DNA of 7,424 nucleotides from an uncultured Alphaproteobacteria bacterium. Its GTDB lineage: Bacteria; Pseudomonadota; Alphaproteobacteria; RF32; CAG-239. Below are positions 4,543-7,424 of the stretch, one piece after another; positions within the stretch are counted from its first letter, which is position 1, and each line of letters starts with the position of its first letter. A model generated the notes under the pieces. It did no database searches and was not told the DNA's origin. It saw only the letters and a list, made by a program, of their open reading frames with translations. Position numbers and translations under genes: made by a program. Where the stretch lies: NCBI GenBank assembly GCA_944392285.1, contig CALXWF010000002.1:1-7424 (forward strand). The letters run 5' to 3'.

Positions 4543-5379
4543 ATGGCTTTGAAAAATTATAAGCCCACATCTCCGGGGTTGCGTCAGCTCGTTATCGTTG
4601 ATCGTTCCGAGCTTTATAAAGGGGCTCCCGAGAAGTCGTTGACATTCGGACTTACAAAGTCTGGTGGGCGTGATAACTTCGGACACGTTACAAGTCGTAA
4701 AATCGGTGGCGGTCACAAACGCAAATTCCGTATTATCGATTTCAAACGTAATAAATTTGACAATGAGGCAACTGTTGAGAGAATCGAATATGATCCTAAC
4801 CGTTCGGCTTTTATTGCTTTGATTAGCTATGAAGACGGCGAAAAGGCTTATATTTTGGCTCCGCAAAGATTGAAAGCCGGCGATAAAATTATTTCTTCGG
4901 CCAAAGCCGATATTAAGCCGGGTAATGCCATGCCTCTTAAAAACATGCCGGTCGGCACGATTTTACACAACGTTGAGCTCAAAGCCGGAAAAGGCGGCCA
5001 ATTGGTTCGCTCTGCCGGATGCTATGCTCAGTTGGTAGGTAAAGATGCCGGTTATGCTCAGTTGAAATTGAGTTCCGGTGAATTAAGGGTTGTTCGTGAA
5101 GAATGCTTGGCTACGGTCGGCGCTGTTTCCAACCCTGACAACCAAAACAAGTCTTTGGGTAAGGCCGGACGTTCACGTTGGCTCGGTATCAGACCGGTTA
5201 CACGTGGTGTGGCCATGAACCCGGTTGATCACCCGCATGGTGGTGGTGAAGGTCGCACATCCGGCGGTCGTCATCCTGTTACGCCTTGGGGTAAACCGAC
5301 TAAAGGCTTTAAGACTCGTTCTAACAAGAAGACGGATAAGTTCATTATGAGAAGCCGTCATGAAAACAAAAAGAATTAA
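4543..5379 (+). CDS. rplB: Large subunit ribosomal protein L2
   Basis: A 278-residue 50S protein that binds 23S rRNA next to the peptidyl-transferase centre and forms bridge B7b. The N-terminal half has the GGGHKRKFRIIDFKR block (55-69, OB-fold RNA-binding domain). The C-terminal half carries GKAGRSRWLGIRPVTRGVAMNPVDHPHGGGEGR; His230 in DHPHGG corresponds to E. coli His229, long discussed for peptidyl-transferase activity. The basic tail ends RSRHENKKN. It begins three bases after the rplW stop, with AGGA at 4530-4533 nine bases upstream inside rplW. Length and all signature blocks are normal. Confidence 0.98.
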   Translation: MALKNYKPTSPGLRQLVIVDRSELYKGAPEKSLTFGLTKSGGRDNFGHVTSRKIGGGHKRKFRIIDFKRNKFDNEATVERIEYDPNRSAFIALISYEDGEKAYILAPQRLKAGDKIISSAKADIKPGNAMPLKNMPVGTILHNVELKAGKGGQLVRSAGCYAQLVGKDAGYAQLKLSSGELRVVREECLATVGAVSNPDNQNKSLGKAGRSRWLGIRPVTRGVAMNPVDHPHGGGEGRTSGGRHPVTPWGKPTKGFKTRSNKKTDKFIMRSRHENKKN

Positions 5380-5391
5380 GGAGGAAAGCTA

Positions 5392-5670
5392 ATGACACGT
5401 TCCGTATGGAAAGGCCCTTTTGTTGATGGCTATCTTCTGAAGAAAGCTGAAAAAGCCAGAGCTTCGAATCGTAATGAAGTAATCAAAATTTGGTCACGCC
5501 GTTCTACGATGTTGCCGCAGTTTGTCGGTTTAACATTCGGCGTTCACAACGGCCACAAATTTATTCCGGTCTTGGTTACCGAGGATATGGTTGGTCACAA
5601 ATTCGGTGAATTTGCTCCGTCCCGTACATTCTACGGTCACGCAGCTGATAAGAAAGTTCAGAGAGGTTAA
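5392..5670 (+). CDS. rpsS: Small subunit ribosomal protein S19
   Basis: A 92-residue 30S head protein that pairs with S13 and contributes to bridge B1a near the A-site tRNA. The sequence is complete and typical: TRSVWKGPFVDGYLLKKAEKA at the start, IKIWSRRSTMLPQFVGLTFGVHNGHKFIPV in the middle and GHKFGEFAPSRTFYGHAADKK at the end. A very strong ribosome site AGGAGG (5379-5384) overlaps the last base of the rplB stop codon and lies seven bases before ATG. rplV starts two bases after its stop. Confidence 0.98.
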   Translation: MTRSVWKGPFVDGYLLKKAEKARASNRNEVIKIWSRRSTMLPQFVGLTFGVHNGHKFIPVLVTEDMVGHKFGEFAPSRTFYGHAADKKVQRG

Positions 5671-5672
5671 TT

Positions 5673-6047
5673 ATGGGAAAATCTAAAGACGCAAGAAGAG
5701 TAGCCGCCAATGAAGCTATGGCTATCGGCAACTCGCTCCGCACTTCTCCCCGTAAACTGAACTTGGTTGCCGAGTCAATTCGCGGTTTGAGCGCTGAAAA
5801 GGCTGTTGCCGAACTCAGCTTCTCGAAGAAGAGAATCGCAAAGGCGGTTTTGGCTGTTTTGAACTCAGCCATTGCCAATGCTGAAAACAATCACCAATTG
5901 AACATTGATAAGCTGGTTGTCAGCCGTGCTTATGTGGGCAAAAGTTTAGTTATGAAACGCATGCACGCCAGAGGTCGCGGCAGAGGGGCTCGCGTATTGA
6001 AACCCTTCTCCAACCTGACGATCATTGTTTCTGAGCGTGGGGAGTAA
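5673..6047 (+). CDS. rplV: Large subunit ribosomal protein L22
   Basis: A 124-residue 50S protein whose beta-hairpin forms the exit-tunnel constriction with L4. The RTSPRKLNLVAESIRG motif (23-38), LNSAIANAENN (63-73) and the hairpin MKRMHARGRGRGARVLKPFSNLTIIVSER (about 94-122) identify it clearly. The N-terminus has about ten extra residues (MGKSKDARRVAANE) compared with E. coli L22 (110 residues), as in other alphaproteobacteria. AGAGG at 5662-5666, six bases upstream, supports the start. Four bases separate its stop from rpsC. Confidence 0.97.
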   Translation: MGKSKDARRVAANEAMAIGNSLRTSPRKLNLVAESIRGLSAEKAVAELSFSKKRIAKAVLAVLNSAIANAENNHQLNIDKLVVSRAYVGKSLVMKRMHARGRGRGARVLKPFSNLTIIVSERGE

Positions 6048-6051
6048 ATTA

Positions 6052-6720
6052 ATGGGACAAAAAGTAAATCCTATCAGTCTTCGTTTAGGTGTTAACCGCA
6101 CTTGGGATTCTCGTTGGTATGCTGATGAAAAGTTTGCCGACTATCTCCACGAAGATACAAAAATTAAAGAATTCTTGAAGGAAAAATTGGCTCAGGCCGG
6201 CGTTAGCAGAATCGTTATTGAACGTCCTGCTAAAAAAGCCAGAGTAACCATTCACTCTGCCAGACCCGGTGTCGTTATCGGCAAAAAAGGCCAAGATATC
6301 GAGAATTTGCGCAAAGAAATTCAGAAAATGACCGATTCAGAAGTTCAATTGAACATTCTTGAGGTCAGAAAACCTGAATTAGATGCTCAGTTAGTAGCAG
6401 ACAGCGTTGCTCAGCAGTTGGAAAGACGTGTTGCTTTCCGTCGTGCCATGAAACGCGTTATGCAGTCAGCTTTGCGTTTGGGTGCCGAAGGTATTAAGGT
6501 TAGCTGTTCGGGTCGCTTGGGCGGTGCCGAAATTGCTCGTACCGAGTACTATCGTGAAGGCCGCGTGCCTTTGCACACTCTGCGTGCTGACATTGATTAT
6601 GCAACCTCTACGGCTCACACAACGTATGGTGCCTGCGGCGTAAAAGTTTGGATCTACAAAGGCGAAATTATGGCCCATGATCCGATGGCCCAGGACAAAA
6701 AATTAGCCGAGCAGAAGTAA
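6052..6720 (+). CDS. rpsC: Small subunit ribosomal protein S3
   Basis: A 222-residue 30S head protein that lines the mRNA entry tunnel and helps helicase activity there. It starts GQKVNPISLRLG, has a type II KH domain with the GKKG loop at residues 77-80 (PGVVIGKKGQDIENLR), and a C-terminal domain with SGRLGGAEIARTEYYREGRVPLHTLRADIDY. The frame is open for nine codons upstream to 6025, inside rplV, but GGGGAG (6039-6044) lies seven bases before ATG 6052 and this start gives the conserved N-terminus. The Lys/Glu-rich tail is normal. Confidence 0.97.
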   Translation: MGQKVNPISLRLGVNRTWDSRWYADEKFADYLHEDTKIKEFLKEKLAQAGVSRIVIERPAKKARVTIHSARPGVVIGKKGQDIENLRKEIQKMTDSEVQLNILEVRKPELDAQLVADSVAQQLERRVAFRRAMKRVMQSALRLGAEGIKVSCSGRLGGAEIARTEYYREGRVPLHTLRADIDYATSTAHTTYGACGVKVWIYKGEIMAHDPMAQDKKLAEQK

Positions 6721-6732
6721 AGGTAGAAAAAG

Positions 6733-7161
6733 ATGTTAAGTCCAAAACGTGTAAAGTTCCGCAAACAGCATAAAGGCCGCATTCACGGCTTGGCCAAAGG
6801 CGGATCAGAATTAAGTTTCGGTTCATTCGGCTTGAAGGCTTTGACTCCGGAGCGCGTAACGGCTCGCCAAATTGAGGCTGCTCGTCGTGCCATTACCCGT
6901 GAGATGAAGCGTTTGGGTCAATTGTGGATCAGAATCTTCCCGGATGTTCCCGTGTCGGATAAACCCGCCGAGGTTCGTATGGGTAAAGGTAAAGGTTCTC
7001 CCGAATTTTGGGTAGCCAGAGTTAAACCGGGCCGCATTATGTTTGAGGCCGGCGGTATCGATGAAGAAACCGCTCGTACGGCTTTTGCTTTGGGTGCAGC
7101 CAAACTTCCGGTTAAAAGCAAGTTTGTAAAACGTCTGAACTCAGATAAGGGAGAAGCATAA
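6733..7161 (+). CDS. rplP: Large subunit ribosomal protein L16
   Basis: A 142-residue 50S protein beside the A site and the factor-binding region. It begins MLSPKRVKFRKQHKGR and carries ITREMKRLGQLWIRIFPDVPVSDKPAEVRMGKGKGSPEFWVARVKPGR at about 54-101. Arg82 in VRMGKGKG corresponds to the arginine hydroxylated by RoxA/YcfD in E. coli (Arg81). Slightly longer than E. coli L16 (136) because of a polar tail. AAAGG at 6719-6723, nine bases before ATG, overlaps the rpsC stop codon. One base separates its stop codon from rpmC. Confidence 0.97.
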   Translation: MLSPKRVKFRKQHKGRIHGLAKGGSELSFGSFGLKALTPERVTARQIEAARRAITREMKRLGQLWIRIFPDVPVSDKPAEVRMGKGKGSPEFWVARVKPGRIMFEAGGIDEETARTAFALGAAKLPVKSKFVKRLNSDKGEA

Positions 7162-7162
7162 G

Positions 7163-7360
7163 ATGGTAAAAACTAAAGATCTTCGTGCTATGACGATTGA
7201 TGAACTTGAAGCTAAATTGCTCGAAAATAAAAAAGAACAATTTAACTTAAGAGTACAACAATCTACTGGACAATTGCAAAATACTGCGGTAATAAGAAAA
7301 GTCCGTCGTGAAATAGCAAAAATCAACACGCTCATTGCTGAGCGCAAGAAGAATAGTTAG
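7163..7360 (+). CDS. rpmC: Large subunit ribosomal protein L29
   Basis: A 65-residue helical protein near the tunnel exit, next to L23. It has the usual two long antiparallel helices: residues 5-34 (DLRAMTIDELEAKLLENKKEQFNLRVQQST) and 42-63 (AVIRKVRREIAKINTLIAERKK), with the RKVRREIAKINT signature in the second. AGGGAG at 7148-7153 lies nine bases before ATG. Its stop codon is fused into the rpsQ ribosome site. Confidence 0.96.
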   Translation: MVKTKDLRAMTIDELEAKLLENKKEQFNLRVQQSTGQLQNTAVIRKVRREIAKINTLIAERKKNS

Positions 7361-7371
7361 GAGAAAAAGAT

Positions 7372-7424
7372 ATGCCTAAAAGAATTCTTCAAGGTGTTGT
7401 TGTTAGTGATAAACAGGATAAAAC
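7372..7424 (+). CDS. rpsQ: Small subunit ribosomal protein S17, 5' end only
   Basis: Only the first 17 complete codons plus two bases are in the window (MPKRILQGVVVSDKQDK). The pattern R-x-L-Q-G-x-V-V-S-D-K is the standard S17 N-terminus, and the position after rpmC is the canonical one. AGGAG at 7359-7363, overlapping the rpmC stop, is eight bases before ATG. The gene continues past the right edge. Confidence 0.93.
   Translation, partial: MPKRILQGVVVSDKQDK

Noticed and set aside
4345..4866. Leftward 173-codon frame across rplW-rplB
   Set aside because: It is a shadow of two highly conserved ribosomal genes, with no plausible start context and no known domain.
6025..6051. Nine-codon upstream extension of rpsC
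   Set aside because: It lies inside rplV, and a strong GGGGAG ribosome site plus the conserved MGQKVNP N-terminus fix the start at 6052.
1..7424. CRISPR array, insertion sequence, tRNA or rRNA gene
   Set aside because: No regularly spaced repeats, transposase motifs, long terminal inverted repeats or cloverleaf-like sequences were seen on either strand.

Overview
The window looks like a moderately AT-rich alphaproteobacterial chromosome segment. The ribosomal proteins read as alphaproteobacterial: S10 begins with a DTQNIRIRLKAFDHR-type N-terminus and is about 102-103 residues long. The small leftward gene resembles the RHH_4 ribbon-helix-helix family, which is common in Alphaproteobacteria. 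A species cannot be named from the sequence alone; a host-associated or reduced-genome lineage is only a guess.

Layout: (1) 1-304 is non-coding and holds a rightward terminator (89-120) and a bidirectional terminator (257-285). (2) 305-589 (-) is a short ribbon-helix-helix protein with its own promoter at 629-656. (3) 590-861 is a divergent intergenic region with a TTGACA promoter and a strongly structured leader of about 115 nt that ends in a hairpin over the ribosome binding site. (4) 862-2199 (+) is a two-gene NAD operon, nadM (nucleotide adenylyltransferase) and nadE (a synthetase domain without glutaminase), closed by a terminator hairpin overlapping the nadE stop codon. (5) 2200-2482 carries a second AT-rich terminator, a probable promoter and the S10 operon leader. 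(6) 2483 to the window end is the S10 ribosomal protein operon in canonical order: rpsJ, rplC, rplD, rplW, rplB, rpsS, rplV, rpsC, rplP, rpmC and the first 17 codons of rpsQ. Spacing is tight (one 8-nt overlap, otherwise 1-19 nt) except for 66 nt before rplC.

The NAD pair would carry out the last two steps of NAD synthesis, adenylylation and amidation, in either order. The S10 genes encode proteins of both ribosomal subunits, including exit-tunnel proteins L4, L22, L23 and L29 and peptidyl-transferase-centre proteins L2, L3 and L16.

The most interesting signal is the nadM leader. A 12-bp hairpin (745-781) has a loop that can pair with GAGCC (792-796). That same GAGCC can pair instead with GGCTC (837-841), which overlaps the strand sequestering the nadM Shine-Dalgarno. 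This is the layout of a pseudoknot riboswitch with mutually exclusive states, and I could not match it to a riboswitch class I know. The rpsJ leader and the rpsJ-rplC gap also hold candidate regulatory structures. The ribosomal coding part is otherwise ordinary.
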